From: Aequitasia sp047973235
GTDB lineage: Bacteria > Bacillota > Clostridia > Lachnospirales > Lachnospiraceae
Assembly: GCA_047973235.1 (NCBI GenBank)
Contig: JBKEBP010000128.1
Location: 1-64,000 of the forward strand
Direction of reading: 5' to 3'
Length of the DNA stretch: 64,000 bases
Position 1 is the first letter of the stretch. Each line of letters begins with the position of its first letter. The position numbers and the translations under genes are program-made. The notes under the pieces are model-generated. The model worked only from the letters and a program-made list of their open reading frames with translations. It did no database searches and had not been told where the DNA came from. Shown here one piece after another: positions 1 through 8,452 of this stretch.

Positions 1-149
1 GCTGTTTCTACTTCATCAGCTGTGCAACATGGAACCTTGGCAATAACTTCTCCTGTACTTGGATTAAAAGCATCTGTATACTTTTCTGTTTTAGACTCTA
101 CGTACTGTCCGTTGATAAAAGGCCTTAGTGTTTTGATTTCGTTACTCAT
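1..149 (-). CDS. Methylmalonate-semialdehyde-type (acylating) aldehyde dehydrogenase, N-terminal fragment
   Basis: Only the first 49 codons lie in the window; the gene runs off the left edge. The N-terminus has FINGQYVES followed by FNPSTGEVIAKVP, the usual opening of the CoA-acylating MmsA/IolA branch of aldehyde dehydrogenases. Those enzymes turn methylmalonate or malonate semialdehyde into propionyl- or acetyl-CoA plus CO2. A GAGGAAG ribosome site precedes the ATG. It follows tktC by 35 bases on the same strand, so it is probably the last visible gene of the catabolic operon. The catalytic cysteine and most of the fold are outside the window. The subfamily is inferred from the N-terminus alone, and succinate-semialdehyde-type relatives are not excluded. 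Confidence 0.72.
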   Translation of the reverse strand, partial: MSNEIKTLRPFINGQYVESKTEKYTDAFNPSTGEVIAKVPCCTADEVET

Positions 150-184
150 TACTTCCTCGCTTTCCTAAATACCTATCTTATTTT

Positions 185-1150
185 CTATTTCTTTCGTCCA
201 ATAACCTTTTTTACCTTTTCCACAATAAAAGGTGCTGTTAAACCAAATCTTTCTTCCAAATAGTTTTGAGGGCCAACCTCTCCAAACTCATCACATACGC
301 CAATTCTCTCCATTGGGACCGGTTCGGACTCTACAAGCACTTCCGCTACTGCACTACCAAGTCCTCCTATTACACTTTCATTTTCGCATGTAACTATTGC
401 CCCGGTTTCTGCTGCACACTTCTTTATACACTGTGCATCAATCGGCTTAACAGTAAACATATCTACTACACGAGCAGATATGCCTTCAAGAGTAAGCATT
501 TCAGCTGCCTCGAGAGCGTGGCGCACTTCTATACCAGTTGCAATAATAGTTGCATCGCTGCCCTCTCTAATGATCTCTGCCTTTCCTACTATAAATTCAG
601 ATTTCGGATCGTACAGATCATAAACTGTTTTCCTTGGCATACGTAGATAAAATACACCCTTTGTCTCTGCCACTTGCCTTACTATAGAACGCATCATTGT
701 CGGATCAGATGGTTCTACAATCGTAACGTGCGGCATTACACGCATAATTCCTACATCTTCAAATGCCATATGTGTTCCGCCATTAAAGGCTGCACTAACT
801 CCGGAATCACATCCTACTATCTTTACATTTTGACCTGCATATGCACATGACATAAAAATCTGGTCATAAATTCTTCTAGTTGCAAATACTGCAAAAGTAT
901 GCAGAAATGGTACCATGCCTGTCCTTGATAATCCTCCTGCCATTGCACATGCATTTTGTTCTTGAATACCTAGATTAAATGCTCGTTCCGGAAACTTATT
1001 GATAAAACCGGTTGTACCACATGAGTTGCTCAAATCGCAATCGAGCGAGATGATTTTTTCATTTTTTTCTGCTTCATCTATTAGTGCATTACAGTACGCA
1101 GCACGCATTTCCTCAGATGAAACCTCTATTTTGTCACGTAGCTTTACCAT
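185..1150 (-). CDS. Transketolase, C-terminal subunit (split form)
   Basis: This carries the pyrimidine-binding and C-terminal domains of a two-polypeptide transketolase. It has the catalytic glutamate segment NLGIQEQNACAMAGG, and a C-terminal domain with GSDATIIATGIEV and CENESVIGGLGSAVAEV. At 321 residues it is normal for the split form. Its ATG overlaps the last 7 bases of tktN, and its GGGAGG ribosome site lies inside tktN, so the subunits are translationally coupled. Transketolases move a two-carbon ketol unit from a ketose to an aldose. The setting in a catabolic operon, away from pentose-phosphate genes, suggests a dedicated donor such as the split enzymes of the apiose or sulfoquinovose routes. 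The substrate cannot be read from the sequence. Confidence 0.9.
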   Translation of the reverse strand: MVKLRDKIEVSSEEMRAAYCNALIDEAEKNEKIISLDCDLSNSCGTTGFINKFPERAFNLGIQEQNACAMAGGLSRTGMVPFLHTFAVFATRRIYDQIFMSCAYAGQNVKIVGCDSGVSAAFNGGTHMAFEDVGIMRVMPHVTIVEPSDPTMMRSIVRQVAETKGVFYLRMPRKTVYDLYDPKSEFIVGKAEIIREGSDATIIATGIEVRHALEAAEMLTLEGISARVVDMFTVKPIDAQCIKKCAAETGAIVTCENESVIGGLGSAVAEVLVESEPVPMERIGVCDEFGEVGPQNYLEERFGLTAPFIVEKVKKVIGRKK

Positions 1151-2010
1151 GTGAAATCACCTCCCGGATACGTACCATTTTTCAGACGTTCTTCAATCTC
1201 TTTGCAAGACTTTTCTGCTTCTTCAGAGCCAAATGTTAAATAGTGGTTAAATTCCTGCTCCTCCGCCAATGGAACTCCCAGTCCTTTGATTGTATCAAGT
1301 ATAATGCAATGTGGCTTTCCTTTTATGGTTTTAGCATTTGATATTGCATTCCAGATAGCCTCTACGTCATATCCCTTTACTGTTACAGTATCAAATCCAA
1401 ATGCACGAAACTTTTCCTCTAAATCCAGTGGTTCACATATTGCCTCCAGACGCCCATCCAACTGTTTCTTATTCCAGTCAACGAACAAGACAAAATGATC
1501 TAACGTCAAATGATTTGCAGCCTCACAAGCTTCCCAAACTTCACCTTCGTTAGTTTCACCGTCTCCAACGATACAATAAGTCCAACTATCACGTCCGTTA
1601 AGACGATTTCCTAAAGCAATCCCCACTGCTGATGACATGCCTTGCCCTAAGGATCCGGTAGTCATATCAATTCCGGGTGTCTTCTGACAATCAGCATGAC
1701 TGGGAAGACGTGTCCCCGGTTTATTTACAGTTTTTAGCCATTCTATGGGAAAGTATCCTTTCAGTCCTAGCGTTGCATAAAGTGCCGGACCACAGTGCCC
1801 TTTCGACAATACCATCCAGTCTCGCTCCTGCCAGTCCGGATTCTGAGGGTTGATTTTCATCATCCCTCCATAAAGAACTGCCAGTACATCCGCTATAGAA
1901 GCCGATCCTCCAATATGTCCAAATCCGGCCTCTCCTATGGCTTTTGTAGTTTCTATCCTAATATCTGCACTTAAGCGACGGATTTCTTCAAAATTTTGTT
2001 CTTGTTCCAT
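1144..2010 (-). CDS. Transketolase, N-terminal (ThDP pyrophosphate-binding) subunit
   Basis: This is the 288-residue partner of the following gene and supplies the pyrophosphate/Mg-binding half. The ThDP signature is visible as VGDGETNEGEVWEACEAAN, closing about 30 residues later at FVDWNKKQLDG. Other family segments are GHIGGSASIADVLAVLYGG, LSKGHCGPALYATL, and TGSLGQGMSSAVGIALG. Start is the ATG after AGGAAGGAATCG. It sits 23 bases after the SLC13-type carrier gene. Together the two subunits should make a complete transketolase. A housekeeping role is possible if the genome has no fused tkt gene, but the operon context favours a pathway-specific enzyme. Confidence 0.9.
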   Translation of the reverse strand: MEQEQNFEEIRRLSADIRIETTKAIGEAGFGHIGGSASIADVLAVLYGGMMKINPQNPDWQERDWMVLSKGHCGPALYATLGLKGYFPIEWLKTVNKPGTRLPSHADCQKTPGIDMTTGSLGQGMSSAVGIALGNRLNGRDSWTYCIVGDGETNEGEVWEACEAANHLTLDHFVLFVDWNKKQLDGRLEAICEPLDLEEKFRAFGFDTVTVKGYDVEAIWNAISNAKTIKGKPHCIILDTIKGLGVPLAEEQEFNHYLTFGSEEAEKSCKEIEERLKNGTYPGGDFTW

Positions 2011-2033
2011 TTAACGATTCCTTCCTATATAAA

Positions 2034-3518
2034 TTAGTACAATCCTGTTATTAAGCCTATACCATACACGCCCAATGCTACTATTGCACACGAAACTACA
2101 GACATCATAACTCCTACCTTTGCAAAATCTTTTATTGAAAAATAACCGGCTGAGTATGCAATTACATTCGTTGGTGTTGATGTAATCAGAATAAACGCTT
2201 GTGAAGTTGCCAGTGCCGCCGGGAATGCTATAGCCATTATAGGAATATTTAAATTTAGTGCCAATTCTATAATTATCGGAATTACTATACTAGCTGATAC
2301 CGTAGCACTAGAAAGAGCAATATTCATAAATGAAATACTTATTACTACAACAAATATCATTAATACCGACCCTAATTCACCTACATTACCTAATAAACTA
2401 AGAGCTATCCAGTCTGCAACTCCGGTGTCATAGAGCGTCATACCGAGTGATATTCCGGAAAGTACCAAGATTATACTGCTCCATGGTATACTTTTCTCAA
2501 TTTCCTTATATTGAATTCCGCTAACTCCCGGTAAGAAAAATATCATAGTAGTTAAAATAACCGGTAAGGCAATAGGAATATCCACACCTAGAAGCGATGA
2601 AATCTGTGAAGAAAATACCCATAATATTACTGTTAAAGCAAAAATAACTAGTGTGACTTTTTCGTCACGTGAAAACTTCGGTTGATTTGCAAACTCTTCT
2701 TTGATTTCTTCTTTTGTCTTTTTTAAGTGCTGTATTTCCGGTTTGAATACTAATAGTATCAGACGCCATGCTATCGGAATATGAAGTAACGAAATCGGTA
2801 TGCCGTATTTCATCCATTCTAAAAACGAAACATCTACTCCAGCCATATCTTTCATGAATCCAATTGCTACCGGATTAGGGCCGTTTCCTGCCGGTGTTCC
2901 AAAACCTCCGATTAAACTTCCCCATGCGACAGATATAAGAAGTGCTTTTCCAAAATTGCTTTCCATTGGCTTTATGTCTTCACCATCTAATAGAGACTTG
3001 GCTAAAGGCATGAGCATAGCTGCAACTGCCATATTAGATATCCACATTGAAAGCAATGCTCCTACTACTAAAAATCCTAAAATAATATACTTTGTATTAT
3101 TACCGGTAACCGAAAGACATATGTTTACTATTCTCTTACCTAATCCTGATTTGTTTATAAAAGCGCTTAGAATAAAAACACCAATAAAGAATATTACGTT
3201 ATTATTTCCAAATCCGGTCTTTACAATATTTACAAATGTATCCGTTCCAAATAGTGCTAGTAATGCCATTGCAAGCAGCCCTGTAAAATGAAAAGGTATA
3301 GCTTCCGTTATCCATAGCAGAAGTGCGAAAACCAAAATAGCTAATGCTGTTTGCCCCTCTGCTGTCAATGCTGCACCACCTGAAGACGATAACGTTGCCG
3401 GTAAATTTATATTCATTATAATAATTAATGCCAATACACTAATGCCTATATAAATCCAGCCTTTTATATCTCCTGATAAACCCTTTGATTTCCCTGAAAC
3501 ATTTTCTTGTTTGTTCAT
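2034..3518 (-). CDS. SLC13/DASS-family anion (probably dicarboxylate-type) transporter
   Basis: This is a polytopic inner-membrane protein of 494 residues with about 11 hydrophobic segments and a short polar N-terminus. It has the divalent-anion:Na+ symporter layout: FALLLWITEAIPFHFTG near the start, a first re-entrant hairpin at LSMWISNMAVAAML, GGFGTPAGNGPNPVAIGF, and a second hairpin near SSATVSASIVIPI. The Na/substrate SNT signatures of well-studied members read SNM and SAT here, so substrate or coupling may differ. The family moves C4 dicarboxylates, citrate, tartrate or sulfate. Here it probably imports the anionic substrate of the operon or exchanges an end product. I chose the ATG over an in-frame TTG one codon earlier because GGAGGAAGG is well spaced for it. 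Confidence 0.85.
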   Translation of the reverse strand: MNKQENVSGKSKGLSGDIKGWIYIGISVLALIIIMNINLPATLSSSGGAALTAEGQTALAILVFALLLWITEAIPFHFTGLLAMALLALFGTDTFVNIVKTGFGNNNVIFFIGVFILSAFINKSGLGKRIVNICLSVTGNNTKYIILGFLVVGALLSMWISNMAVAAMLMPLAKSLLDGEDIKPMESNFGKALLISVAWGSLIGGFGTPAGNGPNPVAIGFMKDMAGVDVSFLEWMKYGIPISLLHIPIAWRLILLVFKPEIQHLKKTKEEIKEEFANQPKFSRDEKVTLVIFALTVILWVFSSQISSLLGVDIPIALPVILTTMIFFLPGVSGIQYKEIEKSIPWSSIILVLSGISLGMTLYDTGVADWIALSLLGNVGELGSVLMIFVVVISISFMNIALSSATVSASIVIPIIIELALNLNIPIMAIAFPAALATSQAFILITSTPTNVIAYSAGYFSIKDFAKVGVMMSVVSCAIVALGVYGIGLITGLY

Positions 3519-3557
3519 CAAACCTTCCTCCGCTCATATAATAGAGTAGAACCTATT

Positions 3558-6419
3558 TTATTGTTTTGACATCGCGTTTAAAATCTTCTCCGGAATAGCC
3601 GGAAGATCAGTTACGCGTACACCAACAGCATCATAAATTGCATTTACAATTGCAGGTACTGTTGGTAATGGTGCCGGTTCGCCAATACCTTTAGCTCCCA
3701 GTGGACTAAAAGGATCTCTTTCTTCAACCAAATTGCTATGAAACATTGGTATATCCACACTCGTAGGCAAAATATACTTTGCAAAGCTTCGGTTTAATGG
3801 CACCCCTTCTCTAAATTCAAAATTTTCCATTATAGCCTGACCAATGCTCTGAGCGGCGCCGCCTTCTATCTGACCCTCCACACCTTGTCGGTTAATTACT
3901 CTTCCGACATCATGTGAGGCCCAGATTCCAAGAACATGGACTTCTCCTGTCAATGTGTCAACTGCAACCTCAGCAATTTGGCATCCAAACACATATGCCT
4001 GCCAAGGATTGCCTTGTCCGCTAATAGGATCAAGCGCTTCATGATGTGCCGTGTAACTTCCGGAACCTAAAGGTACTACACCTCGTACCTTTTTACATAT
4101 TTCGACAGCATCTGCTAGTGTAAGACTATAATAAGAATGTCCTTTTACAAATATTTTTTTATTTTCCATGCATATTGAAGAAGCGTCAACATTCCAATAT
4201 GCCGCTATTTCTTTTATGAATTTTTCTTTTGCATCTCTGCAAGCATTAACTACTGCATTTCCAATTAGGTATGTCTGTCTGCTTGCCCCTGCATGGGCTG
4301 CATCCGGTACGCGAGCAGTATCATTGTCGCCTATAGTAACATCATCAGGATAAATACCTAATTCATCTGCTGCAATTTGAGATAAAACAGTTAAAATTCC
4401 TTCACCGATTTCGGTAACACCTGTCAAGACCATAGCAGTGCCACCATCATCTATTTCAACAAACGCACCTGCCTTATCCACTGTTGCGCAACGGCCAATC
4501 CCGTACCATCCGGTCCCTACACCACGACCATATTTAAATCTGGACCTACACAATTCCAGGGCCTTCTCTGATTTAAATTCACATCCTGGTATATACGGCC
4601 GGACAATCTGATTACCATTAACATCTCCTCTAATCTGTCCTCTAATGTTTGATGCGCCCGACTCCCAACTTGCAATTTTCGCACATTGTTTTAGAGTCTC
4701 ACTATAGCTAACATTCCCTAAGACTTGACCGGTATGTGTTTTGCTTCCGGTCTTTAATCCATTTATTAAACGCAGTTCAATTGGATCTATACCCAACTGT
4801 TCCGAGCAAATATCTATTGTAGATTCAATAGCAAATGTCGGTTGTAGAGTCCCGAAAGTTCTCATAGCTCCTGATGGTGTGTTATTCGTGTAATATCCCT
4901 TTGAAACGACCTTTACATCCTCAATCTCATAAGGGCCTGCTCCAATTATTGCTGCTTTTCCTACAGTTCCTTTTGTCGAAAAGCAGTATGCGCCACCGTC
5001 TGCCTGTATTTCAATCTCAATAGCCTGTATCTTGCCGCCCTTATTAATTCCTATTTTATGATGGATAAGAACCGGATGGCGCTTGCTACTACTTATCATT
5101 GAATCCTCTCTGGAAAAAACCAGTTTTACAGGACGTTTTGTTTTAACTGCAGCAACAGCTAAAATCCCCTGATAAATCATATCCTCTTTGCCACCAAATC
5201 CACCGCCTACCGGCGTCATTATAACTCGAATTTTATTCATAGGCATATCAAGAATTTTGGATAAAAATGCTCTATGCATAATAATATTTTGGTCACATGA
5301 TTTTACTACCAGCACTCCGTCCGGATCAAGGTATGATATACCAGCTTCTGTCTCAAGATATGCATGCTCCACACACTGAGTTGAGTAACTTTGTTCAATA
5401 ATATAATCGCAATTACTGAATTTTTTCTCTACATCACCTTTCATAACTACACTTTTGCTTACTACATTTTCCGGATAATCGTCATGAAGAACTGCTTTGC
5501 AATTGATAGCCTCTTCAATCGAAGAAACTATAGGTAATTTTTCATATTCGATTGTAACGGCTTTTTCCGCAGCTTCCGCTTCTTCTAATGTTTCTGCTAC
5601 AATAGCTACTACCGGCTCTCCGTAATATCTCACTTTCCCTTTTGCCAGTACAGGTTGATCATGATAATAAACTCCAAACCCGTCTTGACCGGGAATATCA
5701 TTGCTCGTTAGAATTGCTTCAACACCCGGCATATCGTAAGCTTTTTCTACGTCAATATTATTAATCTTCGCATGTACTTCTTTGCTTCGGACGAGATGAA
5801 TATAAAGCATTCTTGGCATTTTCATATCTGCAGCGTATTCAAGTGCTCCGGTAATTTTGCCTTTGGCATCAACTCTTTCTACACTGGAGCCGATTATTTT
5901 ACCACTTTTTGGCGCCGTGGTCTCCAAGCGCTTTTTACTCTTGTCATTGTTTAAAATATCTCTAGCCAGCTCTACTGCGTCAATTATTTTGGCATATCCG
6001 GTGCATCTACAAACATTGCCACCTAAACGCCTTCTGATTTCGACTTTGTCCGGATGACGATTCTCCTTTAATAGTGCTGTCGTCGTCATTATCATACCCG
6101 GAGTACAGTAACCGCACTGAACCGCACCTGCTTTAATAAAGCATTTTTGAATTATATCAATGCCATCTGCTCCAATACCCTCAATTGTCAATACTTCGCA
6201 GTTATTTACCTTTATAACGGGAATTAGGCAACTTTTTTTAAGTAAACCATCAATCAAGACAGAACAAGTTCCACATTCTCCGGCATTGCATCCCTTTTTT
6301 GTTCCAATCAAATGAAGTTCTTCTCTCAAAAAATCAGCTAATCTCATAGATGGCGCAACAACCTTGCTGATTTTTTTTCCATTTATCTTCATTTCTATTT
6401 TTACAAATTCAACACTCAT
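3558..6419 (-). CDS. Molybdenum hydroxylase, fused [2Fe-2S] and molybdopterin-binding subunit
   Basis: A 953-residue member of the xanthine oxidase/aldehyde oxidoreductase family. Residues 1-155 hold two [2Fe-2S] modules: C44, C49, C52 and C64 (plant-ferredoxin type), then C102, C105, C137 and C139. From about 170 onward is the Moco part, with GGGFGGKED and the late GAKGIGEPAPLPTVPA, whose glutamate matches the catalytic Glu of the family. The fused Fe-S/Moco layout without FAD resembles Desulfovibrio aldehyde oxidoreductase (Mop), but a separate FAD subunit lies directly upstream. Such enzymes hydroxylate N-heterocycles or oxidise aldehydes with water as oxygen source. The substrate is unknown. 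No cofactor-biosynthesis genes are in view. Confidence 0.9.
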   Translation of the reverse strand: MSVEFVKIEMKINGKKISKVVAPSMRLADFLREELHLIGTKKGCNAGECGTCSVLIDGLLKKSCLIPVIKVNNCEVLTIEGIGADGIDIIQKCFIKAGAVQCGYCTPGMIMTTTALLKENRHPDKVEIRRRLGGNVCRCTGYAKIIDAVELARDILNNDKSKKRLETTAPKSGKIIGSSVERVDAKGKITGALEYAADMKMPRMLYIHLVRSKEVHAKINNIDVEKAYDMPGVEAILTSNDIPGQDGFGVYYHDQPVLAKGKVRYYGEPVVAIVAETLEEAEAAEKAVTIEYEKLPIVSSIEEAINCKAVLHDDYPENVVSKSVVMKGDVEKKFSNCDYIIEQSYSTQCVEHAYLETEAGISYLDPDGVLVVKSCDQNIIMHRAFLSKILDMPMNKIRVIMTPVGGGFGGKEDMIYQGILAVAAVKTKRPVKLVFSREDSMISSSKRHPVLIHHKIGINKGGKIQAIEIEIQADGGAYCFSTKGTVGKAAIIGAGPYEIEDVKVVSKGYYTNNTPSGAMRTFGTLQPTFAIESTIDICSEQLGIDPIELRLINGLKTGSKTHTGQVLGNVSYSETLKQCAKIASWESGASNIRGQIRGDVNGNQIVRPYIPGCEFKSEKALELCRSRFKYGRGVGTGWYGIGRCATVDKAGAFVEIDDGGTAMVLTGVTEIGEGILTVLSQIAADELGIYPDDVTIGDNDTARVPDAAHAGASRQTYLIGNAVVNACRDAKEKFIKEIAAYWNVDASSICMENKKIFVKGHSYYSLTLADAVEICKKVRGVVPLGSGSYTAHHEALDPISGQGNPWQAYVFGCQIAEVAVDTLTGEVHVLGIWASHDVGRVINRQGVEGQIEGGAAQSIGQAIMENFEFREGVPLNRSFAKYILPTSVDIPMFHSNLVEERDPFSPLGAKGIGEPAPLPTVPAIVNAIYDAVGVRVTDLPAIPEKILNAMSKQ

Positions 6420-6431
6420 GCTTTACCTCAC

Positions 6432-7310
6432 TTATTCAAAAACAATGTCTATCTCTGCCAATGCCTCTAAAAGACCTGCTAATAAAAAGTTCCTAACTAT
6501 CGTCTTTCTATATTCTCGTCTACTCCTAGACTGAACTATATCTTCCGGTATATGCTTCAGCATTTCCTGCACAACTTGATATGTAACGGAGCTTCCTATC
6601 AGCCTTTTTTCTACTTCTCTTAGCCTCACAGGAATCGGTGATATTCCACCGAATGCAATTCTTACATCTTCAAATACATTCTTTGTCTTATCCACTTTAA
6701 CTAAAAACGCAGAGCTAACTGTAGAAATACATAGAGATCTTCTTAGTCCGACTTTTTTAAATGCACATCCATAATCGGATACATTAGGACATGTTACTGA
6801 TAGAATAACCTCCCCATAAGACAGTGTGTTTTTCCCTACACCTTTGATAAAATCTTCAATCAGCGTCATATCTTCACATATATCATCATCAATGCATTTG
6901 ATTGTATGAATCTTCGCACCCATTGCGAGTAGTGGTGGGATCATGTCGCCGGTAGGTGATGAATTTGCAATATTACCTCCTACTGTTGCCATCTCTCTAA
7001 TTTGCTGGTCAGCAAAGTAACTGGCTGCATGCCTCATAATAGGAACATCTTGAACTAATACCGCCTCTTCAATAAATTGTTGAACGGTAGTACTTGCACC
7101 AAATGTAATAGTCTCATTATTTGATTCAATAATAGAAAATTCCTTTATTTTGCTGATATCCACTGCTATCTTGTTATCATCTAAAGGTTCCCTCTCTTCT
7201 GCATAGAGATCTGTTCCTCCTGAGATTATCTCAGCAGAATCATTCTCTTTAATTACTTGCATAAGTTCATCAATTGATTTTGGCATATAATATTCTTTAT
7301 ATTGAAGCAT
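6432..7310 (-). CDS. Molybdenum hydroxylase FAD-binding subunit (CoxM/CutM-like)
   Basis: A 292-residue flavoprotein subunit of the CO dehydrogenase/xanthine dehydrogenase middle-subunit family. The two FAD-contacting loops are visible as EIISGGTDLYAE near residues 28-39 and ATVGGNIANSSPTGD near 112-126. The C-terminal domain of the family follows, ending in VQSRSRREYRKTIVRNFL. It passes electrons from the Fe-S clusters of the following subunit to NAD or another acceptor. It ends 12 bases before that subunit and starts after AGGAG, so the two are co-expressed. Length is normal for the family. Confidence 0.9.
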   Translation of the reverse strand: MLQYKEYYMPKSIDELMQVIKENDSAEIISGGTDLYAEEREPLDDNKIAVDISKIKEFSIIESNNETITFGASTTVQQFIEEAVLVQDVPIMRHAASYFADQQIREMATVGGNIANSSPTGDMIPPLLAMGAKIHTIKCIDDDICEDMTLIEDFIKGVGKNTLSYGEVILSVTCPNVSDYGCAFKKVGLRRSLCISTVSSAFLVKVDKTKNVFEDVRIAFGGISPIPVRLREVEKRLIGSSVTYQVVQEMLKHIPEDIVQSRSRREYRKTIVRNFLLAGLLEALAEIDIVFE

Positions 7311-7322
7311 GCAATCATTCTC

Positions 7323-8429
7323 CTATCCCGGTATCTTTACAACAACCTTAATTGCGTCATCTATTCTTTCTTTTGAATACTTGAGTGCTGTAAGGAGTTC
7401 CTCAAATCCAAATGTATGAGTATGAATTAAAGATGCATCAAATCGTTTCTCACTAATTAATGATGCTGCTCTATGTACAGCGCTCTTACCTTCACCTCTT
7501 ATACCAAACATTGATATGTTGTTACGAACCAATGCGGCAACTTCAACTTCAACGGGCTTGGACGGAAATGCTGCCAAACAAATTCTTCCTCCTCGTTTAA
7601 CCATGCTTGATGCTTCGTTTATAGCATTTGGAGCTCCTGAGCATTCCATTACATAATGAACGCCTTCACCATTTGTGATTTTATTCACTGCTTCTACAAC
7701 ATTTTCATTTCTTACATTTACTGTATAATCAGCTCCAAGTTTCTGTCCCACCTCTAATCTATTATCCCTAGTACCGCAGAGTAATACCGGGTTGGCTCCT
7801 AAGCTCTCACCTACAGCTACTGCCATTAAGCCTATAGGTCCGGGACCGGATACTACTAATGTCTGTCCGGCCATCAATCCACCTAGAGCATCTAGTCCAT
7901 ACATTGCAGTGCCTGCCGTTACAATTAAAGTAGCCACTTCATCAGAAACATCGTCACCCACATGTGCCAGCGTGTTTACATTGTTTATTGCATATTCTGC
8001 AAAACCACCATCGGTTGTAAACCCGTTTGCTCTATGTCCTTTGTCATGTCCTTCATAATTCTGTCCGTAGTTAAGACAAGATGTATACATACCCTCTCGA
8101 CAACGCTCACATCTTCCACATCCCGCGTGTATTTCCACTGCAACTCTATCACCTACTTTATACTCGTCAATGCCACTTCCTAATTTCACTACAGTACCCA
8201 TATACTCGTGACCTGGTGTAAATCCTTTATTAAAGGGTGCTCCACCTTGAATTAACGCCGGTGGTCCATTCTCAATAATTTCTAAATCCGTTGCACAAAT
8301 TGCAACTGCGTCAATTTTAACAAGTACTTCTGATTTTTCCGGTTGTGGTACCGGTTTTTCTTCAAGTGTAAGTACTCCCGGATCACCCAATACCCATGCT
8401 TTCATTTTCTCTGGAATCTGATAACTCAT
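7323..8429 (-). CDS. Zinc-dependent medium-chain alcohol/polyol dehydrogenase
   Basis: A 368-residue member of the threonine/sorbitol dehydrogenase group. Catalytic-zinc ligands are C45 and the GHE motif at H74/E75. The structural zinc loop has C104, C107, C110 and C118 (CGRCERCREGMYTSC). The nucleotide-binding Rossmann motif is VSGPGPIGLMAV, about residues 194-205. The family oxidises secondary hydroxyls of polyols, cyclitols or amino alcohols with NAD(P). In this operon it most plausibly converts a ring or chain hydroxyl to a ketone ahead of the ThDP enzyme encoded just upstream. That order is an inference. Start has a strong AGGAGG site. Confidence 0.88.
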   Translation of the reverse strand: MSYQIPEKMKAWVLGDPGVLTLEEKPVPQPEKSEVLVKIDAVAICATDLEIIENGPPALIQGGAPFNKGFTPGHEYMGTVVKLGSGIDEYKVGDRVAVEIHAGCGRCERCREGMYTSCLNYGQNYEGHDKGHRANGFTTDGGFAEYAINNVNTLAHVGDDVSDEVATLIVTAGTAMYGLDALGGLMAGQTLVVSGPGPIGLMAVAVGESLGANPVLLCGTRDNRLEVGQKLGADYTVNVRNENVVEAVNKITNGEGVHYVMECSGAPNAINEASSMVKRGGRICLAAFPSKPVEVEVAALVRNNISMFGIRGEGKSAVHRAASLISEKRFDASLIHTHTFGFEELLTALKYSKERIDDAIKVVVKIPG

Positions 8430-8452
8430 ATTCTATATCCTCCTGTTTTTGT

